Origin: Pseudomonas cedrina subsp. cedrina
GTDB taxonomy: Bacteria > Pseudomonadota > Gammaproteobacteria > Pseudomonadales > Pseudomonadaceae
Length of the DNA stretch: 64,000 nucleotides
Assembly: GCF_001983175.1 (NCBI RefSeq)
Contig: NZ_MNPW01000011.1
Coordinates: 124,001-188,000, forward strand
Reading direction: 5' to 3'
Shown here: in pieces, positions 24,233 to 32,814 of the stretch
How the letters are laid out: every line of letters begins with the position of its first letter
Position numbering within the stretch: position 1 is the stretch's first letter
Made by a program: the position numbers and the translations under genes
Notes under the pieces: generated by a model
Database searches by the model: none
Told to the model about the DNA's origin: nothing
The model's input: only the letters and a program-made list of their open reading frames with translations

Positions 24233-25891
24233 GTGCACGTTAAATCGATCAAGCTGATCAACTTCAAAAAATTCCGCGACGAACTTCTAGAGTTCAATGA
24301 CGACGTCAATATTTTCGTCGGCGACAACAATGCCGGTAAAAGCACAATCCTGGAAGCAATGGAAATTGTGCTCAATTACAACCATCGCGGACGGCCCTTC
24401 AACGGCGAATTCTCCCCTGATCTTTTCAATCAAGACGCAGTCACTCGGTTTCTCGCCTCCGACTTGAGCTCCAAGCACCTGCCCAGTCTGGTCATTGAGG
24501 CCTACATTGACGGTGTGCCTGAGTACCGAGGCTCGAACAACAGCCTCAAGGCTGACGCCCAGGGCGTCGTGGTACAAGCCTGTTTCGACCCGTCGCTGGA
24601 GGCTGTGTACGAGAGCCACCTGCTGACCAAGCCGAACATCACCAGCATTCCGATCGAGTTCTATAAGGTGGAATGGCTCGATTTCGGCTGGAACCCGATA
24701 AAGCCGATAGCCAAGAAGTTCAAGGCGCTGTACATCGACCCCACACGCATCCACCCCACCATGGGGAAGAACCAGTACATATCGAGCATCCTCAACACTG
24801 CGTTGGCGAAGGAAGAGCTCGTCAAGCTGACCCTCAATTATCGTGAAAACCTGCAGGTGTTCAACAACTCCGGGGAGGTCAAGACGATTAACGCCAGCCT
24901 TGATTCGGATCACCTCATCACTGATAGCAAGCTCACCATTGCAGCAAGTACGTTACCAGCAGGTTCCATCCAGACCGGCCTGCAGCTTGAGGTCGATGAT
25001 GTGCCGTTTCACTTCATCGGCAAGGGTGAACAGAGCAATGTGCAGATCAAACTGGCCATTCAGAACAAATCCCACGACATCGATCTGGTGATGATGGAGG
25101 AGCCCGAAAACCATCTGTCTCACACCAATCTGAACAAGCTGGTGCACTACATCGAAACCCAGCGGGGCGACAAGCAGCTGTTCCTGACCACCCACAGCTC
25201 GTATGTGTTGAACAAGCTGAGTATCGACAAGATTTGCCTTGTGCAGTCAGGGTACAAAAGGCTGCACACGCTAGACCCCAAAGTGGTAAAGACCCTCAAG
25301 CGTCTCCCTGGCTACGACACCTTGCGGGTGGCACTGTCGGGCAAGGTCATCCTGGTCGAGGGGCCGTCAGATGAACTGGTGCTCAAGAAAATCTACCAGC
25401 GAAAACATAACCGACTGCCTGAGCAGGACGGGATCGATATCATCGTGGTGCGCGGTGTGGGGTTCAAGACGTTCATCGAGGTGGGCAAGGAGATCGGCAC
25501 CAAGATCCATGTGCTCAGGGATAATGATGGCGACTATAACGGTAACGTTGTGCAAGGACGTCTGGAATACGCGGCGTTCCCTAACATCCAGCTGTTCTCG
25601 TCGATGAACAACGCCGAATTTTCGCTTGAGCCTGCGATGATTTATGCCAACGCAATTGACATCAAGACCCTTGACGCTTTCGCGAAGGAAGTCTTGTCGA
25701 CGGAAACCTTCAATATTTACAATACAGAGGTCACTCTGGAGGATCGAAGGGAGAATCTGATCCGTTGGTTCAAAAGCGTAAAGGGCAACGGTAAAGGCGC
25801 TCGAAAGGTCGATTCGGCGGTCAAACTGTTCGATGGCGCCCTGGACTTCAAGTACCCAGTCTTCCTGGACGAGGTGCTCGATTTTGCCTAA
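24233..25891 (+). CDS. OLD-family ATPase-nuclease (GajA-like)
   Basis: 552 residues from GTG 24233 (GAGGGA six bases upstream). An SMC/RecF-like ATPase has Walker A FVGDNNAGKST at 29-38 and Walker B IDLVMMEEPENHL at about 282-293, with the H-loop FLTTHSSYVL. A C-terminal Toprim domain has VILVEGPSDELVL (Glu near 376) and LRDNDGDY (DxD near 430), the metal-binding catalytic acids of OLD nucleases. This order and length match class 2 OLD proteins such as GajA, the nuclease of the Gabija anti-phage system. The helicase gene overlaps its stop by eight bases. No inactivating lesion is seen. Confidence 0.82.
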   Translation: MHVKSIKLINFKKFRDELLEFNDDVNIFVGDNNAGKSTILEAMEIVLNYNHRGRPFNGEFSPDLFNQDAVTRFLASDLSSKHLPSLVIEAYIDGVPEYRGSNNSLKADAQGVVVQACFDPSLEAVYESHLLTKPNITSIPIEFYKVEWLDFGWNPIKPIAKKFKALYIDPTRIHPTMGKNQYISSILNTALAKEELVKLTLNYRENLQVFNNSGEVKTINASLDSDHLITDSKLTIAASTLPAGSIQTGLQLEVDDVPFHFIGKGEQSNVQIKLAIQNKSHDIDLVMMEEPENHLSHTNLNKLVHYIETQRGDKQLFLTTHSSYVLNKLSIDKICLVQSGYKRLHTLDPKVVKTLKRLPGYDTLRVALSGKVILVEGPSDELVLKKIYQRKHNRLPEQDGIDIIVVRGVGFKTFIEVGKEIGTKIHVLRDNDGDYNGNVVQGRLEYAAFPNIQLFSSMNNAEFSLEPAMIYANAIDIKTLDAFAKEVLSTETFNIYNTEVTLEDRRENLIRWFKSVKGNGKGARKVDSAVKLFDGALDFKYPVFLDEVLDFA

Positions 25892-27068
25892 CGAACTCTG
25901 GGTTGCTGGCGCCGGGTCAGGGAAAACGCACAAGATCATTACTGACGCCATTGAGGTTATCAAGGGTGGTGGGCGGGTGCTTGTAGTCACCTACACGACC
26001 AATAATCAGGCAGAGCTGCGCGCTCGTTTTGTCGAACTGTACGGTGCCAGCTGTGAGCACTTCGTCGTCAAGGGGCTGTTCTCTTTTTACCTGGAAGATA
26101 TGGTACGTCCCTATCAGAGCGAGGTATTTCCAGATCGGATCACGACCATCTCGTTCACTGAGAACAACCCTCACTTGATACCAGGTACAACCTACTACAT
26201 TGATGGCAGAGCTGAAAAATCAGAAGACGGCACGATTAATCCGCTGCATTACCTGACGTCCTGCAAAACCAAGGCGTACTCCGGATTGTTGGCAAAGCTT
26301 GCGGCCCTCATTGCGAAGCTATCCAAAAATGCCCCGGCTAAGCGGTTAAAGGAAATTTATCAAAGGGTCTTTTTTGATGAAGTACAGGATTTGGTCGGTT
26401 GGGACTACGACGTGATCAAATCACTCAACAAGGTCATGGTCGACTCGATCTGTTGTGTGGGCGACTTTCGACAGACAATCTACACCACGACGTTCGGCCA
26501 TAAGGCTCCGCAGACGCCTCAGCAGAAGGTCGATTACTTCGTCGAGAAAATGAAGTTCGAAAAGCATTCGATGCCGAAAAATCGCAGGTGCGTCCAGGAA
26601 ATCTGCGACCTCTCCGACACGATCCACCCGGGGCTGTATGACAAAACAGTATCGGGCGTCGAGAAAGTGCCAGACGAGATATCGCACCACCATGGCACCT
26701 TCATCGTGAAGCAGTCTCAGGTGAGCGATTACCTAGCAGCCTTTCAGCCCCAAGTACTGCGCTGGTCGTCAACTACCGGCGCTGGATATCTCCCGGGCAA
26801 CCTTATCTGTTACACGTTCGGTTCCTGCAAGGGCTTAGGCTTTGATCGAGTGCTCGTGATCCTGCCAGATAAACATCTGAAGTTCGTTGGCGGGAATGCC
26901 AAGGTGTTCGACAAGGATAAAACGGAGGAGTCGCGAAACAAGCTATACGTCGCGATCACCCGCGCGCGCTATAGCCTGGCCTTCCTCGTCGAGGACAAGA
27001 AGGTGAAAGGGCTCCCTTACCCCGTGTGGGATGGCGCTGGCGCGCTCGCTGCAGCAATTGAGATGTAA
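25884..27068 (+). CDS. UvrD/Rep-like SF1 helicase (GajB-like)
   Basis: 394 residues from a TTG start at 25884 inside the upstream stop, with GAGGTG seven bases before; translation is probably coupled. SF1A motifs are visible: I AGAGSGKT (8-15), Ia VVTYTTNNQAEL, II FFDEVQDL (about 163-170), III VGDFRQTIY (about 192), IV-like PKNRRC, V FGSCKGLGFDRVLVI, VI NKLYVAITRAR (about 352-362). It is shorter than UvrD (about 720) and has little room for full 1B/2B subdomains. Paired with an OLD nuclease, this fits GajB, which senses or unwinds foreign DNA in Gabija defence; family membership is from motifs and context only. Confidence 0.78.
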   Translation: MPNELWVAGAGSGKTHKIITDAIEVIKGGGRVLVVTYTTNNQAELRARFVELYGASCEHFVVKGLFSFYLEDMVRPYQSEVFPDRITTISFTENNPHLIPGTTYYIDGRAEKSEDGTINPLHYLTSCKTKAYSGLLAKLAALIAKLSKNAPAKRLKEIYQRVFFDEVQDLVGWDYDVIKSLNKVMVDSICCVGDFRQTIYTTTFGHKAPQTPQQKVDYFVEKMKFEKHSMPKNRRCVQEICDLSDTIHPGLYDKTVSGVEKVPDEISHHHGTFIVKQSQVSDYLAAFQPQVLRWSSTTGAGYLPGNLICYTFGSCKGLGFDRVLVILPDKHLKFVGGNAKVFDKDKTEESRNKLYVAITRARYSLAFLVEDKKVKGLPYPVWDGAGALAAAIEM

Positions 27069-27762
27069 GGCGCGCTAATTGGATCCGCTATCGAGCCGGC
27101 GGCAGGGGGACAGAGCAACTCGCACCACACCTACACCAGAAGTCACGGGCTACTTGAGCTCAAGCGGGCATACTTTCTCGCACGAGCTTTCCGCGCATGA
27201 TGTACTGGTTCTTCACCTGGAGTCCTTCGTCGCCGGGCGCTTTGTCGACGATGATCAGGCCATGAGTGGCGAGGATCGAAAGCGGTCGGGTAATTTGAAT
27301 CGTTTCATTAAGTTATTGATTTATAACGCTAATAACTATTTGAGTTTTTTTGGAATACCAATTGGAATACTGCACTCCACTTAACGCCCGCTTGCCTTCG
27401 ATCTGACCAGCACGATTCGTGACCATGATTGGCAATGAATGGACTCATGGCAGCATTGACAGTGCGACAGGGTTGGAAAGTTTTCGTCGTACGCTTGTGG
27501 CAGTTAGGCGCTGACCACTCATCAGTTTCTTAAGGTTGACCGCTCAAATCTGCTCCGCCTTAAGGTCGTTTGAAATCCATATACCAAATCCCAGCTCCGG
27601 CGATCCAGACACTTCGGCGGCCTACTCAGCACCTGCGCCTTTTGATTGCCTCAGGTCCGCGTTATACATCAGATAAGTCTCGCTTGTTATGTTTACAAAA
27701 CGTCCGGATATGGATAATCTGTAAGAAATCTAGCTCAATACCGTTTGCAGGACCTTACAACA
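27069..27762. other. Gene-poor 0.7-kb stretch between defence pair and catabolic cluster
   Basis: No convincing gene is present. A 101-codon frame (27079-27384) lacks a ribosome site and has no recognisable domain, though its middle (HELSAHDVLVLHLESFVAGR) could be a relic. The stretch from about 27290 is AT-rich. A possible promoter for the next operon is TTTACA (27692-27697), 17 bases, TAATCT (27715-27720). The segment is probably junction DNA between two acquired modules. Confidence 0.4.
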
Positions 27763-28734
27763 ATGCAGAAGCACAGCGTTTTGAAGCTTTTGGACAGGGA
27801 TCATGTTGATAACCTCATTCGCCCTGATCGGATCCTGGAGGCGGTAAAAGAGGCGTTCATCCTGCACAGCAAGGATGAAGGTCAGGTGTTTCCCGTGGTC
27901 AGACAGGCTTTGTCCACTGGCGGTATTTTCGGAATCAAGTCGGGCGGGATCAGTGGTGAGGGAGTCTTGGGTTTCAAGGCTGCCGGCTTTTGGCCTGCCA
28001 ATAGAAATCAGGATGGTGAGCCGCACCAGGCAACGATCATGTTGATAGACCCGGTAACGGGGCGTCCGCTCTGTGTAATCGACGGCAACACTGTAACCAC
28101 CCTGCGTACAGGGGCCGCAGGTGCTGTCGGTTTGGAGCTGTTAGCTCGGCCCGATAGTCATCGTGTATGCGTATTCGGTACCGGCGTTCAGGCATCTATT
28201 CAACTGGACTATGCGCTGAAAGTGTTACCGAGCTTGCGCGAGGTGATCTACCTCACGGCGAACGGCAGCACAGATGCTCACTTCGAGTCGCGATTCTGCG
28301 ACCGATACCGCATCACTCACAGCACACACGCTGACGGCGCGGTGAAGATCAGTGATGTCGTAATCACTGCAACGCCTGGTGGTGGTTCATTGTTCGATGC
28401 GGCATCCGTTCGACCGGGTACGCATCTGAACTGCGTTGGTGCAGATACTAAGGGCAAAAGGGAGTTGCCGGCGGGGTTATTGAATGTCGCCAGGGTGGTC
28501 GTCGACGACTACTCGCAAGCAACTCAAATTGGTGAATGCCAATGGCATGAAGGGATCGTGGTCACGGAAATTGGTGACCTGCTAACTGGTAAGGCAACCG
28601 TTTCACGGCGCACTGATGAAATCACGGTATTCGACATGACGGGCCTGGCGTTGCAGGACCTGACTGTTGCGCGCTTGTTGTATCAGCAAGCGAAGCTACA
28701 AAGTGTTGGACACGATATTTCGTGGCCTTGGTAA
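27763..28734 (+). CDS. Ornithine cyclodeaminase/mu-crystallin-family reductase
   Basis: 323 residues: the family N-terminus (LKLLDRDHVDNLIRPDRILE), substrate loop GGIFGIKSGGISGEGVLGFK, TGRPLCVIDGNTVTTLRTGA, Rossmann NAD(P) site VCVFGTGVQASIQL and SDVVITATPGGGSLFDA, and NCVGADTKGKRELP. Members include ornithine cyclodeaminase, ketimine and alanine reductases, and BhcD, the iminosuccinate reductase of the beta-hydroxyaspartate cycle. Position upstream of a hydroxyaspartate ammonia-lyase-like gene favours reduction of an imino acid such as iminosuccinate, but the substrate is inferred. ATG 27763 is used; the site CAGGA is eleven bases upstream. It is first in the cluster. Confidence 0.8.
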   Translation: MQKHSVLKLLDRDHVDNLIRPDRILEAVKEAFILHSKDEGQVFPVVRQALSTGGIFGIKSGGISGEGVLGFKAAGFWPANRNQDGEPHQATIMLIDPVTGRPLCVIDGNTVTTLRTGAAGAVGLELLARPDSHRVCVFGTGVQASIQLDYALKVLPSLREVIYLTANGSTDAHFESRFCDRYRITHSTHADGAVKISDVVITATPGGGSLFDAASVRPGTHLNCVGADTKGKRELPAGLLNVARVVVDDYSQATQIGECQWHEGIVVTEIGDLLTGKATVSRRTDEITVFDMTGLALQDLTVARLLYQQAKLQSVGHDISWPW

Positions 28735-28754
28735 CCATACAAGAGGACAGCGTC

Positions 28755-29723
28755 GTGGAATCTCTCACCCTCCCATCCTATAGCGATGTACAGGCGGCAG
28801 CCGAACGCATCAAGCCAGTCGCGAACCTTACCCCTGTTCTCACTTCCCGCAGCTTCAATGAAGAAGTAGGGGCAGAGGTCTTTTTCAAATGCGAAAACTT
28901 TCAGCGGACAGGCTCCTTCAAGTTCCGCGGTGCTTACAACTCGTTGGCCAAATTCAGCGAAGCACAGCGCAAAGCGGGTGTGGTCGCCTTCTCATCTGGC
29001 AACCATGCTCAAGGCATCGCCTTGGCTGCGAAATTGCTCAACATGCCTGCGACCATTGTCATGCCGACTGACGCGCCGGCAGCGAAGGTTGCGGCAACCC
29101 AAGGCTACGGGGCCACTGTAGTATTTTACGATCGCTACACTCAGGACCGCGAAGCCATTGGGCGGGCCTTGGCCGAAGAAAAGGGCATGACGCTTATTCC
29201 GTCCTACGATCACCCCGATGTCCTGTCCGGTCAGGGTACTGCAGCTAAGGAACTGATCGAATCAGTTGGCAACCTGGATGCATTGTTTGTGGGGCTTGGT
29301 GGTGGGGGCATGCTTTCCGGTACCAGCCTCTCCGTGCGTGCGCTCTCCCCAGATTGCGTGATCTATGGTGTAGAACCGGAGGCTGGTAATGACGGTCAGC
29401 GCTCTTTCCAGTCCGGAGAGCTCGTGCATATCGATACTCCAGACACGATCGCAGACGGTGCCCAGACCCAGCATCTGGGCAAGTACACCTTCCCGATCAT
29501 TCTGGATGGTGTCAACGAAATCGTAACGGTCACGGATGAAGAACTCATTGAAGGCATGAAGTTCTTTGCTCAACGCATGAAAATTGTCGTTGAACCGACT
29601 GGCTGTTTGGGTATTGCTGCCGTGCGCAAGCTTAAGGAAAAAATCAAAGGTTTGAAAGTTGGAGTCATCATCACTGGCGGTAATGTAGATACCGAGAAGT
29701 ACGCAAGGCTGATTCTGACCTGA
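28755..29723 (+). CDS. threo-3-hydroxyaspartate ammonia-lyase-like PLP enzyme
   Basis: 322 residues, fold type II PLP enzyme of the serine/threonine dehydratase family. The Lys-PLP motif is GSFKFRGAYNSL (Lys near 55), the phosphate-binding Gly loop is FVGLGGGGMLSGTSL, and FSSGNHAQGIALAAKLL is the substrate loop. The short single-domain form lacking an ACT domain and the end GGNVDTEKYARL fit threo-3-hydroxyaspartate ammonia-lyases and BhcB rather than biosynthetic threonine dehydratase. These enzymes give oxaloacetate or iminosuccinate plus ammonia or water from 3-hydroxyaspartate. GTG 28755 with AGAGGA seven bases upstream is preferred to GTG 28722. Serine racemase activity cannot be excluded. 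Confidence 0.82.
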   Translation: MESLTLPSYSDVQAAAERIKPVANLTPVLTSRSFNEEVGAEVFFKCENFQRTGSFKFRGAYNSLAKFSEAQRKAGVVAFSSGNHAQGIALAAKLLNMPATIVMPTDAPAAKVAATQGYGATVVFYDRYTQDREAIGRALAEEKGMTLIPSYDHPDVLSGQGTAAKELIESVGNLDALFVGLGGGGMLSGTSLSVRALSPDCVIYGVEPEAGNDGQRSFQSGELVHIDTPDTIADGAQTQHLGKYTFPIILDGVNEIVTVTDEELIEGMKFFAQRMKIVVEPTGCLGIAAVRKLKEKIKGLKVGVIITGGNVDTEKYARLILT

Positions 29724-29741
29724 CTGCCAATAAGCGATCGA

Positions 29742-29790
29742 ATAACTAGTACGCACTAGTTATAGCCGGGCGACGCAAAGTTGCCTGGCT
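29742..29790. repeat. Two adjacent inverted repeats before the symporter gene
   Basis: ATAACTAGT-ACGC-ACTAGTTAT (29742-29763) is a perfect 9-bp inverted repeat and is followed directly by AGCCGGGC-N11-GCCTGGCT (29764-29790). They lie in the 150-bp gap between the ammonia-lyase and symporter genes. They may be a terminator/operator pair splitting the cluster into two transcripts. Confidence 0.45.
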
Positions 29791-29875
29791 GGGATTCCTG
29801 CGTTCAATTTTTACGATTACTACCTAACAACATGCCAGATAAAAACAATTCTGGTTTTATAAAAATGAGGTGGAT

Positions 29876-31144
29876 ATGAAAAGCCGCATCCTGCTCCGCG
29901 CCATTATTTCCGCAATGGTTATCGGCCTAGCGCTAGGCGCTGTATTGCATTCGCAACTTGATTCTGACTCGATTAAAACCTTGTCGGGATACCTGAACAT
30001 GGTCACTGACGTATTTCTGCGCCTGATCAAAATGGTTATCGCACCGCTGGTCCTGGCCACATTGGCAGGAGGTGTAGCCAGTATGGCTGGTGGTGGCTCT
30101 GTCGGCCGGGTTGGCTTCAAGGCAATCAGCTGGTTTCTCGTAGCCTCGGTAGCATCCTTGGGCATTGGCTTGGTGTTGGCTAATATTTTCGAGCCAGGCG
30201 TTGGCCTTAACATGAGGGTGGATAATCAGCCTACAGGCTCGACAGGCCTCAATACTGCGGCATTCAGCCTCGCTGGCTTCCTTTCGCACGTTTTCCCCAA
30301 GAGCATCATCGAAGCGATGGGCAACAACGAAGTGCTCCAGATCGTTGTGTTCTCAATTTTCTTCGGTTGCGCCTTGGCATTCGTGAAGCGGCAAACCGGC
30401 AATACCAAGATTATTGAAATCCTGGATGAAGTGGCCAGCGTGATGTTCCGAGTGACCGACTACGTTATGTGCGTAGCTCCTCTGGCTGTGGCAGCCGCCA
30501 TCACGTCGACTATTGCCGTACACGGCCTGGACATGGTTGTAAGCTTCGGCAAGTTGGTGGCCGAGTTTTTCCTCGGACTCGCCATTCTCTGGTCGCTGAT
30601 CTGCACTGCCGGTTACATCGGTCTGGGTCAACGCTTCAAGGTATTGCTCAAACACTTGCGTGAACCAGTGCTGATCGCATTTTCCACCGCGAGCAGCGAA
30701 GCCGCCTATCCTCGCAACATTGCTGCCCTGGAAGCCTTTGGTACTAACAAGCGAGTTAGCAGCTTCGTCCTGCCTTTGGGTTACTCATTCAACCTCGACG
30801 GCTCGATGATGTATCAGGCCTTCATCGTCATGTTCTTAGCCCAGGCCTACAACATCGAAATGACCTTCATGCACCAGGTACTGGTTCTTCTGACGTTCCT
30901 CGTCATCAGCAAAGGTACTGCTGGCGTAGCTCGTGGATCGCTGGTGGTGCTGGCTGCCGGGCTTCCCATGGTCGGCCTGCCTGAGTCCGGCCTGCTCCTG
31001 ATCCTGGCAATTGATCCCATTCTGGACATGGCTCGTACAGCAACCAACGTATTCGGTTGCGGTGTCGCAGCAGCTGTCATTGGCAAACATAGTGAAGTCG
31101 CGGAGCTCTCTGAAGAGCACAGCACTGTAACTCAAGCAGCTTGA
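29876..31144 (+). CDS. Dicarboxylate/amino-acid:cation symporter (DAACS family)
   Basis: 422 residues with about eight membrane helices plus two re-entrant loops. Family motifs: LRLIKMVIAPLVLATLAGG, the Ser-rich loop ALIAFSTASSEAAYPRNI (usual LxTSSSxxTLP region), GYSFNLDGSMMYQAF with the sodium-site N-x-D-G, and LVISKGTAGVARGSLVVL. DctA/GltP relatives import succinate, aspartate or glutamate with H+ or Na+. Here the neighbouring asparaginase and hydroxyaspartate enzymes suggest aspartate or hydroxyaspartate as cargo. Start ATG 29876 with GAGG five bases upstream. Confidence 0.88.
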   Translation: MKSRILLRAIISAMVIGLALGAVLHSQLDSDSIKTLSGYLNMVTDVFLRLIKMVIAPLVLATLAGGVASMAGGGSVGRVGFKAISWFLVASVASLGIGLVLANIFEPGVGLNMRVDNQPTGSTGLNTAAFSLAGFLSHVFPKSIIEAMGNNEVLQIVVFSIFFGCALAFVKRQTGNTKIIEILDEVASVMFRVTDYVMCVAPLAVAAAITSTIAVHGLDMVVSFGKLVAEFFLGLAILWSLICTAGYIGLGQRFKVLLKHLREPVLIAFSTASSEAAYPRNIAALEAFGTNKRVSSFVLPLGYSFNLDGSMMYQAFIVMFLAQAYNIEMTFMHQVLVLLTFLVISKGTAGVARGSLVVLAAGLPMVGLPESGLLLILAIDPILDMARTATNVFGCGVAAAVIGKHSEVAELSEEHSTVTQAA

Positions 31145-31172
31145 TCAATAACAATAAAGAGGATCAATTTTC

Positions 31173-32321
31173 ATGCGTGCTAACCAATTGCAAGGTGTGA
31201 ACAACAACTCGTTGTACGCTCGTACCTTCCGAGTCTCGCTACTGGCAGCATTGATTTTTGGTAGTTTCGCATATCCGCATTATGCGGGTGCGCAGGAGAA
31301 AGGCATGAATAACCCATCTACGGTGAGCCAGGCCAGCTTGCCGCGAGTACTGATTTTGACTACCGGTGGAACAATTGCCGGTGCCGCAACCGGACGGAAT
31401 GAAGGGGCTTATACCTCCGGTGTAATTACTCCGCAGCAACTGGTCGACTCGGTAAAAGGTATTGGTGATTTGGCCCGTATTTCCACTGAGCAAGTCTCCA
31501 ATATCGGTTCGCAAGATATGAATGATGTTATCTGGTTCAAACTCGCGAAACGTATCAAGCAGGCCTTCGATCATAAGGAGGCCGATGCGGTGGTAATCAC
31601 TCATGGCACGGACACCATGGAGGAAACCGCATTCTTCCTCAACCAAGTACTTGCTTCTGACAAGCCTGTGGTACTGGTCGGCTCGATGCGTCCGTCGACC
31701 GCGCTGGGTGCTGATGGCCCCGCCAATATTTACCAGGCTGTGAAGGTTGCAACGGACAAGCAGTCCGCAGGGCGCGGGGTATTGGTGGCGATGAATGACA
31801 CCATCGAGAGCGCACGGGACGTCACAAAGACCGACACAACCAGTCTTCAGACTATGCAATCGCCACACATTGGCACGGTAGGTTATGTGGACATGGGACA
31901 TGTTCGGTTCATTCAGCGTCCTGTGGAACTGAGTAAACCACTGAGCTTGCCTCAAGACGGCAATCTGCCACGGGTGGAGATCATCTATGGCCACAGCAAC
32001 ATGGACACCAATCAAATAGAACATGCCATAGCTGACAAGGCCAAGGGCATTGTTCTGGCCGGCCTGGGTGATGGCAACGCCTCAAAGGAAGCACTAGTTG
32101 CGCTTGAGAAGGCTGCCGCGAAAGGCATTGTGGTAGTGCGTTCGACACGGGTAGCTCATGGATATGTGAACCGTGACGTTGAGATCGATGATCAGAAGAG
32201 CGGCTTTGTTGCTTCGATGGATCTGAGTCCACAGAAGTCGCGCATTCTCGTCCAACTGCTAGTTGCAAATAGCATCACCGATCCTGCCCAAGTCCAGCAG
32301 GCATTTTCCTCCATCAAGTAA
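31173..32321 (+). CDS. Second type II L-asparaginase, probably exported
   Basis: 382 residues. The N-terminus has a basic start and hydrophobic core (VSLLAALIFGSFAYPHYAGA) compatible with a long signal peptide. Catalytic blocks: LILTTGGTIAGAATG (Thr near 67), VVITHGTDTMEETAFFLNQV and LVAMNDTIESARDVTK, plus KGIVLAGLGDGNASKEALVA. It is clearly type II but diverges from the 4.6-kb copy, for example in lacking the tail residues after SSIK. It would release aspartate (or 3-hydroxyaspartate from hydroxyasparagine, an inference) in the periplasm for the symporter just upstream. Confidence 0.88.
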   Translation: MRANQLQGVNNNSLYARTFRVSLLAALIFGSFAYPHYAGAQEKGMNNPSTVSQASLPRVLILTTGGTIAGAATGRNEGAYTSGVITPQQLVDSVKGIGDLARISTEQVSNIGSQDMNDVIWFKLAKRIKQAFDHKEADAVVITHGTDTMEETAFFLNQVLASDKPVVLVGSMRPSTALGADGPANIYQAVKVATDKQSAGRGVLVAMNDTIESARDVTKTDTTSLQTMQSPHIGTVGYVDMGHVRFIQRPVELSKPLSLPQDGNLPRVEIIYGHSNMDTNQIEHAIADKAKGIVLAGLGDGNASKEALVALEKAAAKGIVVVRSTRVAHGYVNRDVEIDDQKSGFVASMDLSPQKSRILVQLLVANSITDPAQVQQAFSSIK

Positions 32322-32382
32322 ATTCAAATCGGGGCCGGCCTCTGCATGGCTGGCTTCCGTTCGCTGTCGAGGCTAGACCCCT

Positions 32383-32769
32383 ATGAATATCATCAAGACG
32401 GAACGTGCCTCTCAACCTGCCGGGCACTATTCGCAGGCTATCGCCCATCAGGGCACGCTCTATATCTCGGGCCAATTGCCTGTCAGTCCTGACGGCACTC
32501 ACAACCTGCAAGCCGATTTCACCGAGCAGACGCGAATCACCTTGAACAATCTCCTGGCAATTCTGAGTGCTGCAGACTGCACGACGGATGACCTGGTGAA
32601 AGTCACCGTGTATGTCGCGGGAGTCAAGCATTGGCCCGCCTTTGACAAGCTCTACGCAGAAGTCCTCGGCGATCACCGTCCGGCTCGAGCCGTAGTGCCG
32701 GTTCCTGAACTTCACCACGGATACCTGGTGGAAATCGAGGCAGTAGCGAAGGACGCGAATCGGTCGTAA
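32383..32769 (+). CDS. RidA-family imine deaminase
   Basis: 128 residues of the RidA/YjgF/UK114 family: HYSQAIAHQGTLYISGQLPV, NLLAILSAADCTTDDLVKVT, DHRPARAVVPVPELHHGYLV. The conserved Arg in RPARAVV and a Glu in VEIEAVA line the trimer-interface pocket. RidA hydrolyses reactive 2-aminoacrylate and other imines formed by PLP dehydratases. Its place in a cluster with two PLP ammonia-lyase-type enzymes fits clean-up of an imino intermediate such as iminosuccinate. Confidence 0.85.
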   Translation: MNIIKTERASQPAGHYSQAIAHQGTLYISGQLPVSPDGTHNLQADFTEQTRITLNNLLAILSAADCTTDDLVKVTVYVAGVKHWPAFDKLYAEVLGDHRPARAVVPVPELHHGYLVEIEAVAKDANRS

Positions 32770-32814
32770 GTGATCGCTGATAGGTGTAAAGCTTTTTCCA
32801 ACTTGGAGCGCCGA

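Noticed and set aside
27079..27384. 101-codon frame after the helicase gene
   Set aside because: No ribosome site or recognisable family; treated as possible relic within a gene-poor stretch.
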